This document shows positions 42,634 to 51,464 of a stretch of 56,772 nt of DNA, one piece after another. The stretch comes from JANYCG01 sp031428695. GTDB taxonomy: Bacteria; Pseudomonadota; Gammaproteobacteria; Burkholderiales; Burkholderiaceae_C. A model generated the notes under the pieces. The model searched no databases, had not been told where the DNA came from, and was given only the letters and a program-made list of their open reading frames with translations. The stretch covers positions 1 to 56,772 of the forward strand of contig JANOYE010000163.1 of assembly GCA_031428695.1 (NCBI GenBank). The letters run 5' to 3'. Position 1 is the stretch's first letter. Each line of letters opens with the position of its first letter. The translations under genes were made by a program, and so were the position numbers.

Positions 42634-45057
42634 TCAGACCTCCGCGCGTGCGGGCACCAAAATGTCGCGCTGCCCGCTGGTGCTCATGCTGCTGACCAAG
42701 CCTGCTTTCTCCATGTCTTCAACCAGGCGTGCGGCGCGGTTGTAGCCGATTTTGAGGTGCCGTTGCACCAGCGAAATACTGGCCTTGCGGTTTTTCAAAA
42801 CGACTTCGACGGCCTGGTCGTACATCGGGTCTTTCTCGCCGCCGCCACTGCCGCCCAAGAGGTCACCCAAAACGCCGTCGTCGCCGTCAACGGTGCCGCC
42901 TTCGAGCACACCTTCGATGTAATTCGGCTCGCCCTGGGTTTTCAAGTAGGCCACCACGCGGTGAACTTCTTCGTCGCTCACAAAGGCGCCATGGACACGT
43001 ATGGGCAAGCCGGTTCCGCTGGGCATGTACAACATGTCGCCCATGCCCAGCAGCGCCTCGGCGCCCATTTGGTCGAGGATGGTGCGGCTGTCGATCTTGC
43101 TGCTGACTTGAAACGCGATGCGGGTGGGAATATTCGCTTTGATCAGGCCGGTGATCACATCCACACTTGGGCGCTGGGTCGCCAAAATCAAATGAATGCC
43201 AGCAGCGCGGGCTTTCTGCGCCAACCGGGCGATCAACTCCTCGATCTTCTTGCCGACGACCATCATCAAGTCGGCCAGTTCGTCGATCACCACCACGATG
43301 TGCGGCAGGCGCTCCAAGGGCTCGGGCGCTTCGGGCGTGAGGCTGAAGGGGTTGCCGATGGATTCGCCCCGGGTTTTCGCGTCATCAATGCGAACGTTGT
43401 AGCCAGCCAGGTTGCGCACACCCAGCTTGCTCATCAATTTGTAGCGGCGCTCCATCTCGGCGACACACCAGGTGAGGCCGTGCGCGGCTTGGCGCATGTC
43501 GGTGACCACGGGCGCGAGCAAATGCGGAATGCCTTCGTAAACCGACATCTCCAACATCTTCGGGTCGATCATCAAGAGCCGCACATCGCGCGCATCGGCT
43601 TTGTACAGCAGGCTCAAAATCATCGCGTTGATGCCCACCGATTTGCCCGAGCCCGTGGTGCCGGCCACCAACACGTGCGGCATTTTGGCGAGGTCGGCCA
43701 CGATCGGGTTGCCAATGATGTCTTTGCCCAAGCCCATTGTGAGCATGGACTTGGCTTCGTTGTAAACCGCCGAGCCCAAAATTTCAGAGAGACGTATTGA
43801 CTGGCGTTTGGCATTGGGCAGTTCCAGCGCCATGTAGTTCTTGCCGGGGATGGTTTCGACCACACGTATCGACACCAGGCTCAAACTGCGCGCCAAGTCC
43901 TTGGCCAGACCCACAATTTGCGAGCCTTTGACGCCGGTGGCAGGTTCGATCTCATACCGCGTGATCACCGGGCCGGGCTGGGCCAACACCACACGCACAT
44001 CGACGCCGAAGTCTTTCAGGCGTTTTTCGATCATGCGGCTGGTCATCTCCAGCGTTTCCGGCGCAACGGTTTCCTGGCGCAGTTGGGCGCCGTCGAGCAA
44101 GTCAACCTGCGGCAGCTTGCTGTCGGGCAGCTCAGTGAAGAGCGGTTTCTGGCGCTCTTTGGCGACACGTTCGCTTTTTGGCACGTCCACCCTGAGCGGC
44201 TCCAGAATCATCGGCATTGAATGCAGCTCGGCTATCACCTCGCGCTCTTCAACCACCGTTTCTTCCCGCTCCCGCGCCGCTTGCTGGCCCAGTGCCAGGT
44301 CTTGGGCAATCTCGCGTTTGGCGCGACGGGAATCAACCAGGGTATAGAGCCAGGCTCCGATACGCTCGGCGGCGTGGCCCCAGGAGAATCGAAACGCCAT
44401 GGCGAAGCCGGTGACCACCAAGGCGATCGCCACCAAACCCGAGCCGGTGAAGCCCAGCCACTTCACCGCCAACGGCCCGAACCAATAGCCCAAGACGCCA
44501 CCCGCATGGCCGGGCAAGCGCGCCTCCAAGCGGTAGACGCGGCTCCACTCCAGCACCACGCTGGCGCACACCAGCATCACGAGGCCCAACCAGAAAGCAG
44601 CGCCAGGGCTGGTCAAGCGGTGCACCATGGCGTTGAAGGTCGGGTGGCCATCCCAATAGACGTGTGTCGTGTCATGCAAATTGCCCTGTAGGTTGCCGCC
44701 CATCGGCATCTCGTGCCCCCGCATCCAGCGCGCCAGGGTTGCCAACCAGGCCCACAACGCGGCTGCCACGCACCACCAGACGGAAAAACCGAAGACGAAA
44801 TAACTGATGTCAGCCAGCAAGGCGCCAAGTTTGCCAGCCTTGTTGGTCAACGCGCCACTGCTGCCCGAAGTTGACCAGGCCGCGTCTTGCGGCGAATAGG
44901 TGAACAGCGCCAGAAGCCAGATCGTCAACACGACCAGGCCGCCGATCAAGGCCAGCTCGGTCGCAAAACGCTGCACCCCAGAACGAATGGGCCCTTCGTT
45001 GGCGCTGCCTGGCCGCGATGAACGGGAATTGTTAAGCGTGTTGAGAGAGTAGGTCAT
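42634..45057 (-). CDS. ftsK: DNA translocase FtsK
   Basis: 807 residues. N-terminal membrane domain of four segments (to about 230), a short linker, then the motor: Walker A GTTGSGKSVG (about 464-473), Walker B VVVIDELADL and the C-terminal gamma winged-helix (RHLKIGYNRAARLVEDMEKAG) that reads KOPS sites. It pumps DNA through the septum and activates XerCD. The linker is much shorter than in E. coli. It lies 14 bp after the Crp-type gene and directly before lolA. Confidence 0.96.
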   Translation of the reverse strand: MTYSLNTLNNSRSSRPGSANEGPIRSGVQRFATELALIGGLVVLTIWLLALFTYSPQDAAWSTSGSSGALTNKAGKLGALLADISYFVFGFSVWWCVAAALWAWLATLARWMRGHEMPMGGNLQGNLHDTTHVYWDGHPTFNAMVHRLTSPGAAFWLGLVMLVCASVVLEWSRVYRLEARLPGHAGGVLGYWFGPLAVKWLGFTGSGLVAIALVVTGFAMAFRFSWGHAAERIGAWLYTLVDSRRAKREIAQDLALGQQAAREREETVVEEREVIAELHSMPMILEPLRVDVPKSERVAKERQKPLFTELPDSKLPQVDLLDGAQLRQETVAPETLEMTSRMIEKRLKDFGVDVRVVLAQPGPVITRYEIEPATGVKGSQIVGLAKDLARSLSLVSIRVVETIPGKNYMALELPNAKRQSIRLSEILGSAVYNEAKSMLTMGLGKDIIGNPIVADLAKMPHVLVAGTTGSGKSVGINAMILSLLYKADARDVRLLMIDPKMLEMSVYEGIPHLLAPVVTDMRQAAHGLTWCVAEMERRYKLMSKLGVRNLAGYNVRIDDAKTRGESIGNPFSLTPEAPEPLERLPHIVVVIDELADLMMVVGKKIEELIARLAQKARAAGIHLILATQRPSVDVITGLIKANIPTRIAFQVSSKIDSRTILDQMGAEALLGMGDMLYMPSGTGLPIRVHGAFVSDEEVHRVVAYLKTQGEPNYIEGVLEGGTVDGDDGVLGDLLGGSGGGEKDPMYDQAVEVVLKNRKASISLVQRHLKIGYNRAARLVEDMEKAGLVSSMSTSGQRDILVPARAEV

Positions 45058-45071
45058 TCAAGGCGGAAGCT

Positions 45072-45752
45072 TCAACGCGGCAGCTTGCGCCGCTCCTTGA
45101 CCCAGATGGCGCCGTCCTGCTGGGTCTCAATAAAGGCCTGCTCTTCGAAGTCTTTCATCACCCGGCTGACCATCTCGCGCGAGGCGCCCACCATTTTGGC
45201 GATGTCTTGGCGCGATATTTTTTCGCGGATGACGAAGATGTTGGCCTTTTCGGGATGCGGTATGCCGCTTTCCAGCAGCACATTGGCGACGCGGCTGTAA
45301 ACGCCCATCAAGGCCAGCGACTCGATCTTGCGGTCGGCGCTGCGCAAACGGCGCACCAGGCCGCGCATGACGGCCTGCATCATGGCGCTGTTTTCATTCA
45401 CACAGCGGTTGAAATCGTCGCCGCCGAGCACCAGGGCATCGGTTTGCATCTCGGCTTCCACGTTGGCGGAATGGGACTCCTGGTCGATCAGGCTCATCTC
45501 GCCAATGTGGTCGCCCGGCTGCAAGGTGGCCAAAATCACTTCGCGCGCCTTTTTGTCGGTAACAACCACGCGCGCGCGCCCGGCCAGGATGATGTAGAGC
45601 GCGTCACATTTTTTCCCTTGCTCCACGATCAGTTCGCCGCGTTTGAAACGGCGTTTGCCCACCGCAGTGGCCAGCGACTCGGCTTGCGGTTGTGTCAAGA
45701 CAGCAAACAGCGGCACGCGGCGGATCAGGTCAAGATTGCTCAACATCGACAT
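45072..45752 (-). CDS. Crp/Fnr-family transcriptional regulator
   Basis: 226 residues: cyclic-nucleotide-binding fold (about 15-125; GDHIGEMSLIDQESHSANVEA is the cNMP-pocket block) and a winged HTH (about 170-215; ISRQDIAKMVGASREMVSRVMKDFEEQ). No Fnr-type Cys cluster, so not an oxygen sensor of that kind. Effector unknown; the pocket Arg seen in cAMP-binding Crp is not present in GEMSLIDQESHS. It is divergent from trxB, in the place occupied by lrp in the E. coli trxB-lrp-ftsK-lolA order. Confidence 0.9.
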   Translation of the reverse strand: MSMLSNLDLIRRVPLFAVLTQPQAESLATAVGKRRFKRGELIVEQGKKCDALYIILAGRARVVVTDKKAREVILATLQPGDHIGEMSLIDQESHSANVEAEMQTDALVLGGDDFNRCVNENSAMMQAVMRGLVRRLRSADRKIESLALMGVYSRVANVLLESGIPHPEKANIFVIREKISRQDIAKMVGASREMVSRVMKDFEEQAFIETQQDGAIWVKERRKLPR

Positions 45753-45769
45753 GGGTCATCCTTCCAATA

Positions 45770-45799
45770 CCAACATTCGGCCAACATTAGGCCAACATT
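45770..45799. promoter_or_regulatory. three CCAACATT direct repeats at 11-bp period
   Basis: CCAACATT occurs at 45770, 45781 and 45792, one helical turn apart, between the divergent Crp-type gene and trxB. This arrangement suits cooperative binding by a regulator on one DNA face, possibly the Crp-type protein itself. Confidence 0.5.
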
Positions 45800-45845
45800 C
45801 TTAGGGGCATGGGCGGCTTCTGGATTTTTTGCAGCTATCGCTTTT

Positions 45846-45851
45846 TATAAT
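45846..45851 (+). promoter_or_regulatory. trxB: possible -10 box for trxB
   Basis: TATAAT, the exact consensus -10, about 115 bp before the trxB start; no good -35 lies 17 bp upstream. The surrounding GCTATCGCTTTTTATAA also resembles the family of AT-rich repeats, so chance is possible. Confidence 0.35.
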
Positions 45852-45930
45852 CAGGCAAATCCCCAGCAAGCATCCCGCTTGGCTCCCGGCAAGTTGCCCC
45901 AAACTGTACACGTCCCACAGACTCATACAC

Positions 45931-45945
45931 CCCGGAACTTCCGGG
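45931..45945 (+). promoter_or_regulatory. short hairpin in the trxB leader
   Basis: CCCGGAACTTCCGGG folds as a 6-bp stem with a 3-base loop, 21 bp before the start codon. It could affect translation or be incidental. Confidence 0.3.
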
Positions 45946-45966
45946 TATTTACAAAAGGTTTTGAAT

Positions 45967-46926
45967 ATGTCCACTCCTGGTCACGTTTCGCGGCACATCA
46001 AACTGCTGATTTTGGGCTCGGGCCCTGCGGGTTACACCGCCGCCGTTTACGCCGCACGTGCCAACCTCAATCCGGTGCTGATCACCGGCATCGCCCAGGG
46101 CGGCCAGCTCATGACGACGACCGATGTCGACAACTGGCCCGCCGACGCGCAGGGTGTGCAGGGCCCCGACCTGATGCAGCGGTTCTTGGAGCACGCCCAG
46201 CGCTTCAACACGGAAGTGATATTCGACCACATCAGCGCGGTCGATTTCAGCAAACGCCCCTTCACCCTGAAGGGCGACAGCGGCGAATACACCTGTGACG
46301 CGCTCATTATCGCCACCGGCGCCTCTGCCAAGTACCTCGGCCTGCCTTCCGAGACGGCCTTCATGGGCAAAGGCGTCTCGGGCTGCGCCACTTGCGACGG
46401 CTTTTTCTACCGCAACGAGATTTGCTGCGTGGTGGGCGGCGGCAACACCGCCGTGGAAGAGGCGCTGTACCTCTCCAACATCGCCAGCAAGGTGTACTTG
46501 GTGCACCGGCGCGACAAGTTCAAGGCCGAGGCCATCCTCATTGACAAGATGATGGAGAAGGTCAAAGCGGGGAAAATCGAGCTCAAAACCTTCAAGACGC
46601 TCGACGAAGTACTGGGCGACGCCACCGGCGTGACCGGCATCCGCCTCAAAGACACCAAAACTGGCGACACCGAAGACATCACGCTCAAAGGCTGTTTCAT
46701 TGCCATCGGCCACGCGCCCAACACCGAAATCTTCAACGGCCAGCTGGAAATGGCGGGCGGTTACATCATCACCCAGTCCGGCTTGAAAGGCATGGCCACC
46801 ATGACCAGCGTTCCGGGCGTGTTCGCTGCGGGCGACGTGCAAGACCACATCTACCGCCAAGCCATCACCAGCGCCGGCACCGGCTGCATGGCGGCCTTGG
46901 ACGCCCAGCGCTTTCTGGAGACTTGA
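45967..46926 (+). CDS. trxB: thioredoxin reductase
   Basis: A 319-residue flavoprotein that uses NADPH to reduce thioredoxin. FAD motif GSGPAG (17-22), redox pair CATC (Cys140, Cys143), NADPH motif GGGNTAVEEA, and the closing FAD motif GVFAAGDVQD. ATG 45967 (MSTPGHVSRHIK) is selected because the frame upstream is non-conserved; AAAAGG lies 8-9 bases before it. It is monocistronic by spacing. Confidence 0.96.
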   Translation: MSTPGHVSRHIKLLILGSGPAGYTAAVYAARANLNPVLITGIAQGGQLMTTTDVDNWPADAQGVQGPDLMQRFLEHAQRFNTEVIFDHISAVDFSKRPFTLKGDSGEYTCDALIIATGASAKYLGLPSETAFMGKGVSGCATCDGFFYRNEICCVVGGGNTAVEEALYLSNIASKVYLVHRRDKFKAEAILIDKMMEKVKAGKIELKTFKTLDEVLGDATGVTGIRLKDTKTGDTEDITLKGCFIAIGHAPNTEIFNGQLEMAGGYIITQSGLKGMATMTSVPGVFAAGDVQDHIYRQAITSAGTGCMAALDAQRFLET

Positions 46927-46960
46927 GGCCCTCCAGCGGGGCAGCACAGCAAAAAAGTCA

Positions 46961-46966
46961 TATAAT
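46961..46966 (+). promoter_or_regulatory. possible -10 box of the rpmB-rpmG operon
   Basis: TATAAT lies 154 bp before rpmB, in the 193-bp gap after trxB. A clear -35 is not seen. Position fits the leader of a ribosomal protein operon. Confidence 0.4.
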
Positions 46967-47119
46967 CCAAGGCTTTGCTGAAAACTGCAAATCAAAACGG
47001 GTTACCGCCACCCACGGATTTGAATCCACATTCAGAATCCAAAATTGGCGAGGTGAGGTTGTGGCCCGAAGATCATCAAGGTTCTAGGGGCTGCGACTGT
47101 ATAAACTGGAGTGACCTCT

Positions 47120-47353
47120 ATGGCACGCGTATGTGAAGTCACGGGCAAAGGCCCGATGGTCGGGAACAATGTTTCCCACGCCAACAACAAAACCAAGCGC
47201 CGGTTCCTGCCGAACCTGCAATACCGTCGTTTCTTTGTGGAGACCGAAAACCGTTGGGTGCGCCTGCGCATCTCCAACGCCGGCCTGCGCCTGATCGACA
47301 AAAACGGCATTGATTCCGTGCTCGCAGACCTGCGCGCACGTGGCCAAGCCTAA
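47120..47353 (+). CDS. rpmB: 50S ribosomal protein L28
   Basis: 77 residues, starting MARVCEVTGKGPMVGNNVSH, which is the standard bL28 N-terminus. The slightly longer frame from 47111 adds three unsupported residues. The Cys-type zinc motif is absent apart from one Cys, as in most betaproteobacteria. It is followed after 16 bp by rpmG. Confidence 0.97.
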   Translation: MARVCEVTGKGPMVGNNVSHANNKTKRRFLPNLQYRRFFVETENRWVRLRISNAGLRLIDKNGIDSVLADLRARGQA

Positions 47354-47369
47354 TTTTTAAGGAACCATC

Positions 47370-47540
47370 ATGGCAACCAAAGGCGGACGCGAAAAAATCA
47401 AGCTGGAGTCAACTGCTGGCACCGGCCACTTCTACACCACCAGCAAGAACAAGAAAACCATGCCCGAGAAGATGTTGATCAAGAAATTTGATCCCGTCGC
47501 TCGGAAACACGTGGACTACAAGGAAATGAAACTGAAGTGA
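47370..47540 (+). CDS. rpmG: 50S ribosomal protein L33
   Basis: 56 residues: MATKGGREKIKLESTAGTGH at the start and ARKHVDYKEMKLK at the end are typical bL33, in a zinc-independent form (no CxxC pairs). AAGGAACC upstream. It forms the conserved rpmB-rpmG pair and is followed by a strong terminator. Confidence 0.96.
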   Translation: MATKGGREKIKLESTAGTGHFYTTSKNKKTMPEKMLIKKFDPVARKHVDYKEMKLK

Positions 47541-47560
47541 TTCGGTTTCTGATCTGACAA

Positions 47561-47588
47561 AAAAACCCGCTTTACAGCGGGTTTTTTT
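47561..47588 (+). terminator. rho-independent terminator after rpmG
   Basis: AACCCGC, loop TTTACA, GCGGGTT and then a run of T, 20 bp past the rpmG stop. The A-run on the left side makes it potentially active in both directions. Confidence 0.93.
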
Positions 47589-47606
47589 GTTGGCCAGATT
47601 GACCTC

Positions 47607-47707
47607 ATTCCATTTTCAAATCATTCGTGAAGCAGGCGTGGCGACGAAGACAGTGCTACAGCACGGTTAGGAGCCGCAACGACCTGCACGGAGATTTGAA
47701 ATGGAAT
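47607..47707. repeat. 101-bp palindromic-ended element
   Basis: ATTCCATTTTCAAATC (47607) and GATTTGAAATGGAAT (47693) are inverted with one bulged base. The right arm touches the desaturase stop codon. A similar arm (CATTCCATTTCCAAATCA) occurs alone at 33305-33322, near the rarA start, suggesting a repeat family. Confidence 0.55.
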
Positions 47708-48921
47708 CAGGCGCGCACTGCTCTGAGTTGCACGGAGAACTTCGCCAAGGCTGCAATGCCACTGGCTTCGGCCCGATGGCACCAGTCTTTGAGCTCAACC
47801 GCGAGGTGTTCTCGGGAGTGCGAGGTGTTGAGCCACATCTGCTTCAACTCTTCACGCATGACGACCATTTTGTCCATCACAGGTGAGGCGGCGCGGGCCT
47901 GGTCAAGGTGGGCGATGGCATGGGCCGGCACTTTGTCGGTGTCGCGGTGCAGCCAGCGGTTGGCGGCTTTGATGACTGCCGCGTCCGCGCTGCGCGCTTT
48001 CAAGACTTCCAGCTCGTGTTTGAACGCTTCGCGCATGCCATTGGCGTAACCGGCCATGATTTCATAACGGTTGGAGATCAAGGCTTCGAGGGTTTTCTCG
48101 TCGGCGACGGGGCGGATGTCGCCGAAGGCCAGTTTGGGCGGCGTCTTTTTGACTTTGGCCAGGCCCGCCATCTCCATCAGGCGGATGTACATCCAGCCGA
48201 TGTCGAACTCATACGGCTTGACCGACAACTTGGCCGAGGTCGGGTAGGTGTGGTGGTTGTTGTGCAACTCTTCGCCAGCAATGATGATGCCCCAAGGAGA
48301 AATGTTGGTGCTGGCGTCAGGCGCTTCAAAATTGCGATAACCCCAGAAGTGGCCTGCGCCATTGATGATGCCAGCCGCCATGATGGGCGTCCAGGCCATT
48401 TGCATCGCCCAGACGGCCATGCCCGAAGCGCCAAACAGCGCCAGGTCGACAATCATCATCAGGCCCACACCTTGCCAGGAAAAACGGGTGTAGAGGTTGC
48501 GCTCGATCCAGTCGTCGGGCGTGCCATGTCCGAATTTGGACATGGTTTCCGCGTTTTTCTGCTCGCTGCGGTACAACTCGGCGCCCTGGAACAAAACCTT
48601 CTTGATGCCGTAAATCTGCGGGCTGTGCGGATCATCGGTGGTCTCGCACTTGGCGTGGTGTTTGCGGTGGATGGCAGTCCACTCCTTGGTGACCTGGCCG
48701 GTGGTAGTCCAAAGCCAAAAACGGAAAAAATGCTTGGCTATCGGGTGCAGGTCAAGGGCGCGGTGCGCTGAATGCCGGTGCAGGTAAACCGTGACGCTGA
48801 TCATGGTGACGTGGGTCATCGCCAGCGTGAACAAAATCATTTGCCACCAGCTGAGGTTCCAGGCGCCGTGGGCGAGCCAGTCGATGATGGCGTTCAGTAC
48901 AGTCCAGTCAGGGAGGGTCAT
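47707..48921 (-). CDS. fatty acid desaturase (acyl-CoA/lipid type)
   Basis: 404 residues of a membrane-bound di-iron desaturase. Three His boxes: HRHSAHR, HRKHHA and HNNHH. Hydrophobic segments surround the boxes. It inserts a cis double bond (probably delta-9) into acyl chains in the inner membrane and would adjust fluidity in the cold. The C-terminal 120 residues form a soluble helical extension. ATG 48921 (MTLPDWTVLNAI) gives the family start; the longer frame is unsupported. Single gene. Confidence 0.9.
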   Translation of the reverse strand: MTLPDWTVLNAIIDWLAHGAWNLSWWQMILFTLAMTHVTMISVTVYLHRHSAHRALDLHPIAKHFFRFWLWTTTGQVTKEWTAIHRKHHAKCETTDDPHSPQIYGIKKVLFQGAELYRSEQKNAETMSKFGHGTPDDWIERNLYTRFSWQGVGLMMIVDLALFGASGMAVWAMQMAWTPIMAAGIINGAGHFWGYRNFEAPDASTNISPWGIIIAGEELHNNHHTYPTSAKLSVKPYEFDIGWMYIRLMEMAGLAKVKKTPPKLAFGDIRPVADEKTLEALISNRYEIMAGYANGMREAFKHELEVLKARSADAAVIKAANRWLHRDTDKVPAHAIAHLDQARAASPVMDKMVVMREELKQMWLNTSHSREHLAVELKDWCHRAEASGIAALAKFSVQLRAVRA

Positions 48922-49081
48922 TAGTGGGTCTCGTTGTAGTCTTCCAGCAGGCTTGCTCAAAGTCCAAGCGCCTGCCTGTCAACCTCGTATTTTAAAGCTT
49001 GCGGCTAACTTTAGGAAAAATAATTATCAAATCCTGTCAACACACTCTAAATGCGGCCAACTTCTAAAAAAATCAAGCTTT

Positions 49082-50401
49082 TTACGATAACTTCTGCCAA
49101 ATTGCAGCAAAAAATCCATCTGTTTGGTGCCGATGGGGCCACAAACGCAGGTATTTTTGCCGGTTTTCACCGCCTGCACACAAGAAATGACCGGCTGCTG
49201 ACCCATCCGCCTGCGGTTCAGGCACCGAGGGCACCTTCAGCTGGGTCAACACGTCGCCCACGTCCACCGGTTCGAAACCCGGGTTTTCCGCCGAAAACAT
49301 TTCCGCCACGGCTTCGTTTTCTTGCGGCAACAAGCTGCAGGTAGCGTAAATCAACCGTCCGCCCGGTTTGAGCAAGCGTGCCGCGCTTTTGAGGATGGCG
49401 CTTTGCAACGTCGCCAGCTCTTGAACAGTTTGTGGTGATTGGCGCCACTTCAAGTCGGGGTTGCGGCGCAGCGTGCCCAGGCCCGAACAGGGCGCATCGA
49501 CCAACACGCGGTCGATCTTGCCGGCCAGGCGTTTGATGCGGTCGTCGCGCTCATGGGCGATGGCCACAGGGTGCACATTGGAGAGGCCGCTGCGGGCCAA
49601 GCGGTCTTTCATCGCCTCCAGGCGGTGGGCCGAGGTGTCGAAGGCGTAGAGGCGGCCCGAATTGCGCATGGCCGCGCCAATCGCCAGCGTTTTGCCACCG
49701 GCGCCGGCGCAAAAATCGACCACCATTTCGCCGCGTTTGGCGTCCAGCAAGAGCGCCAGAAGCTGCGAGCCTTCGTCTTGCACTTCGAACGAGCCGCCGG
49801 TGTACCCTGTCAGCTTGTTCAACGACGGTTTTCCTTCGACGCGCAAGCCCCAGGGCGAAAATGGCGTCACTACTGATTTAATCGCTTTCTGCGCCAACTC
49901 TGCTTGAACTTCTGGGCGTTTTGCCTTCAAGCTATTGACGCGCAAATCAAGCGGCCCCGGCTGGCTCAAGGCCTCGACGAGGGGCCAGAATTCACGACCC
50001 ACCCGTTCACCCAATTGTTCTTTGAGGCTGGACACCAGCCACTCAGGCAGGTTGTGCCGATGGCGTTCCATCAAGTCTTTAACCTGAATCGAGTCACATT
50101 GGTCAAGCCAATGTTTCTCTTGGTCGGTCAAGGCGCTCTTCAAAAAATCTCGCGGGCCGTGAAACCCCAAAATCGCCAGGCGGCGCTCTTTGGGGCCACT
50201 GCCGCTGGGCGCGAAGTGGTCAAACAAGAGCTTCTTGCGCAGCACGTTGTAAACCGTCTCGGTCATGGTGCCGCGTTCGCGCGGGCCCAAGCCTTTGTTC
50301 TCCCGGTAAAAGCGGGCAATGATGGCGTCTGTGGGGTGGTCGAATTTCAGCGCCAGGCGCGTAAGCTCGCTGCAGGCTTCGAGCAGGGTTTTAGGATGCA
50401 T
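49082..50401 (-). CDS. rsmB: 16S rRNA (cytosine-967-C5)-methyltransferase-like RsmB
   Basis: 439 residues: an N-terminal NusB-like helical domain (about 1-130) and a Rossmann methyltransferase with SAM loop VDFCAGAGGKTLAIGA, catalytic-site VDAPCSGLG and the second Cys in YATCSLLPQENEAV. It methylates C967 of 16S rRNA, or a related position. The C-terminal end is slightly unusual (HRHQTDGFFAAIWQKLS). ATG 50401 (MHPKTLLEACSEL) fits family length. Single gene, divergent from the DUF1653 gene with 79 bp between. Confidence 0.9.
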   Translation of the reverse strand: MHPKTLLEACSELTRLALKFDHPTDAIIARFYRENKGLGPRERGTMTETVYNVLRKKLLFDHFAPSGSGPKERRLAILGFHGPRDFLKSALTDQEKHWLDQCDSIQVKDLMERHRHNLPEWLVSSLKEQLGERVGREFWPLVEALSQPGPLDLRVNSLKAKRPEVQAELAQKAIKSVVTPFSPWGLRVEGKPSLNKLTGYTGGSFEVQDEGSQLLALLLDAKRGEMVVDFCAGAGGKTLAIGAAMRNSGRLYAFDTSAHRLEAMKDRLARSGLSNVHPVAIAHERDDRIKRLAGKIDRVLVDAPCSGLGTLRRNPDLKWRQSPQTVQELATLQSAILKSAARLLKPGGRLIYATCSLLPQENEAVAEMFSAENPGFEPVDVGDVLTQLKVPSVPEPQADGSAAGHFLCAGGENRQKYLRLWPHRHQTDGFFAAIWQKLS

Positions 50402-50480
50402 TTTGAGTTTTTTGGCGCATGCAGTGATTGTCCCACGCGCCTTTGGCCAGTGTCTCGTCATCCTCTGGTCAAATCATGCG

Positions 50481-50744
50481 ATGACTCAATCTTCCAGCGA
50501 ACCCGCCCTGCCCCCTTTGATCGCCACCCCGCCGGGCCGTTACCGCCACTACAAGGGCGGCTTGTACGAGGTGGTCGGCACCGTGCGCCATAGCGAAACG
50601 CTGGAACCGATGACGCTTTACCGCGCGCTTTATGGCGAGCACGGCCTGTGGGTGCGGCCTGCGGCGATGTTTGAAGAAGTGGTGGCGGTAGAAGTCACCG
50701 GCAAGCCGTACCGGGGGCCTCGGTTCACGCGATTGGTGGAATGA
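50481..50744 (+). CDS. DUF1653 domain protein
   Basis: 87 residues. The core PPGRYRHYKGGLYEVVGTVRHSETLEPM and LWVRPAAMFEEVV are typical of DUF1653, a small beta-rich domain of unknown role that is widespread in bacteria. ATG 50481 is the first Met after the divergent gene. It ends just before repeat copy D and converges on purN. Confidence 0.88.
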   Translation: MTQSSSEPALPPLIATPPGRYRHYKGGLYEVVGTVRHSETLEPMTLYRALYGEHGLWVRPAAMFEEVVAVEVTGKPYRGPRFTRLVE

Positions 50745-50748
50745 TTTG

Positions 50749-50870
50749 CAAGTTGAATGCTATTATTTAGATAGCAAACTATCGCCATTTTTCGTGACTT
50801 AGGTGCCAAGTGAATTAGATTTCTTTCAAAATTGCCGTCAAGTCACCAAAATGTTAATACCCATATTAAC
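50749..50870 (-). repeat. AT-rich dispersed element, copy D
   Basis: Read on the minus strand, GTTAATATGGGTATTAAC starts at 50870, AAGTCACG at 50800 (70 bases on) and TAGTTTGCTAT at 50781 (19 bases on), followed by gctat/atagc. The purN stop codon (TAA, 50866-50868) lies inside the first palindrome. Confidence 0.78.
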
Positions 50871-51459
50871 TTTTTGACAACGCTGCCAAAATCTCCTCGA
50901 TCGCCGCAGGGTAGATCAAATGCTCCTGCGCGCACACCCGCGCGGCCAGGGTGGCCGCGTCATCACCTGCGACGATGGGCACGCTGGCTTGCGCGATGAT
51001 GCCGCCGTGGTCCAGCTCAGCCGTGACCCAATGCACCGTGGCGCCCGCCGCTGTGCAGCCCGCGTCAATGGCGCGTTGATGGGTGTTGAGGCCAGTGAAC
51101 TCGGGCAGCAATGAAGGGTGGATGTTGACCAAGCGGCCCACGTAGCGCGCCACGAACGCTGGCCTGAGGATCCGCATGAAGCCCGCCAGCACCACCAGCG
51201 CCGCCGGGCCGTGTTTGTCAATCGCCACCGCCAAAGCTTCATCAAACGCGTCTCGGCTGGCAAATGACGTGTGATCCACCACTTCAGTGGCGACGCCTTG
51301 CGTGCGGGCCCACGCGAGACCTGGCGCTTGCGGCCGGTTGCTGACCACAGCTGAAACCCTCGCGTCAAACCGACCCAGCCAGTCGCTGCGCCTGGCCGTC
51401 TCGACAATCGCCCTCAGGTTGGAGCCTTCACCGGAGATCAGGATAATGATGTTCTTCAC
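50866..51459 (-). CDS. purN: phosphoribosylglycinamide formyltransferase
   Basis: 197 residues. PurN transfers a formyl group from 10-formyl-THF to GAR in purine synthesis. ISGEGSNLRAI near the start binds phosphate; the catalytic Asn and His are in VNIHPSLLPEF and the Asp in TAELDHGGIIAQA. The last codons and the stop lie within dispersed element copy D, so the C-terminus (LSKS) seems partly repeat-derived. purM is not adjacent. A 163-bp repeat lies directly upstream of the start codon. Confidence 0.95.
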   Translation of the reverse strand: MKNIIILISGEGSNLRAIVETARRSDWLGRFDARVSAVVSNRPQAPGLAWARTQGVATEVVDHTSFASRDAFDEALAVAIDKHGPAALVVLAGFMRILRPAFVARYVGRLVNIHPSLLPEFTGLNTHQRAIDAGCTAAGATVHWVTAELDHGGIIAQASVPIVAGDDAATLAARVCAQEHLIYPAAIEEILAALSKS

Positions 51460-51464
51460 GGCCT

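Noticed and set aside
45072..45752. Fnr-type oxygen sensor
   Set aside because: The N-terminal Cys cluster is missing; Crp-family fold only.
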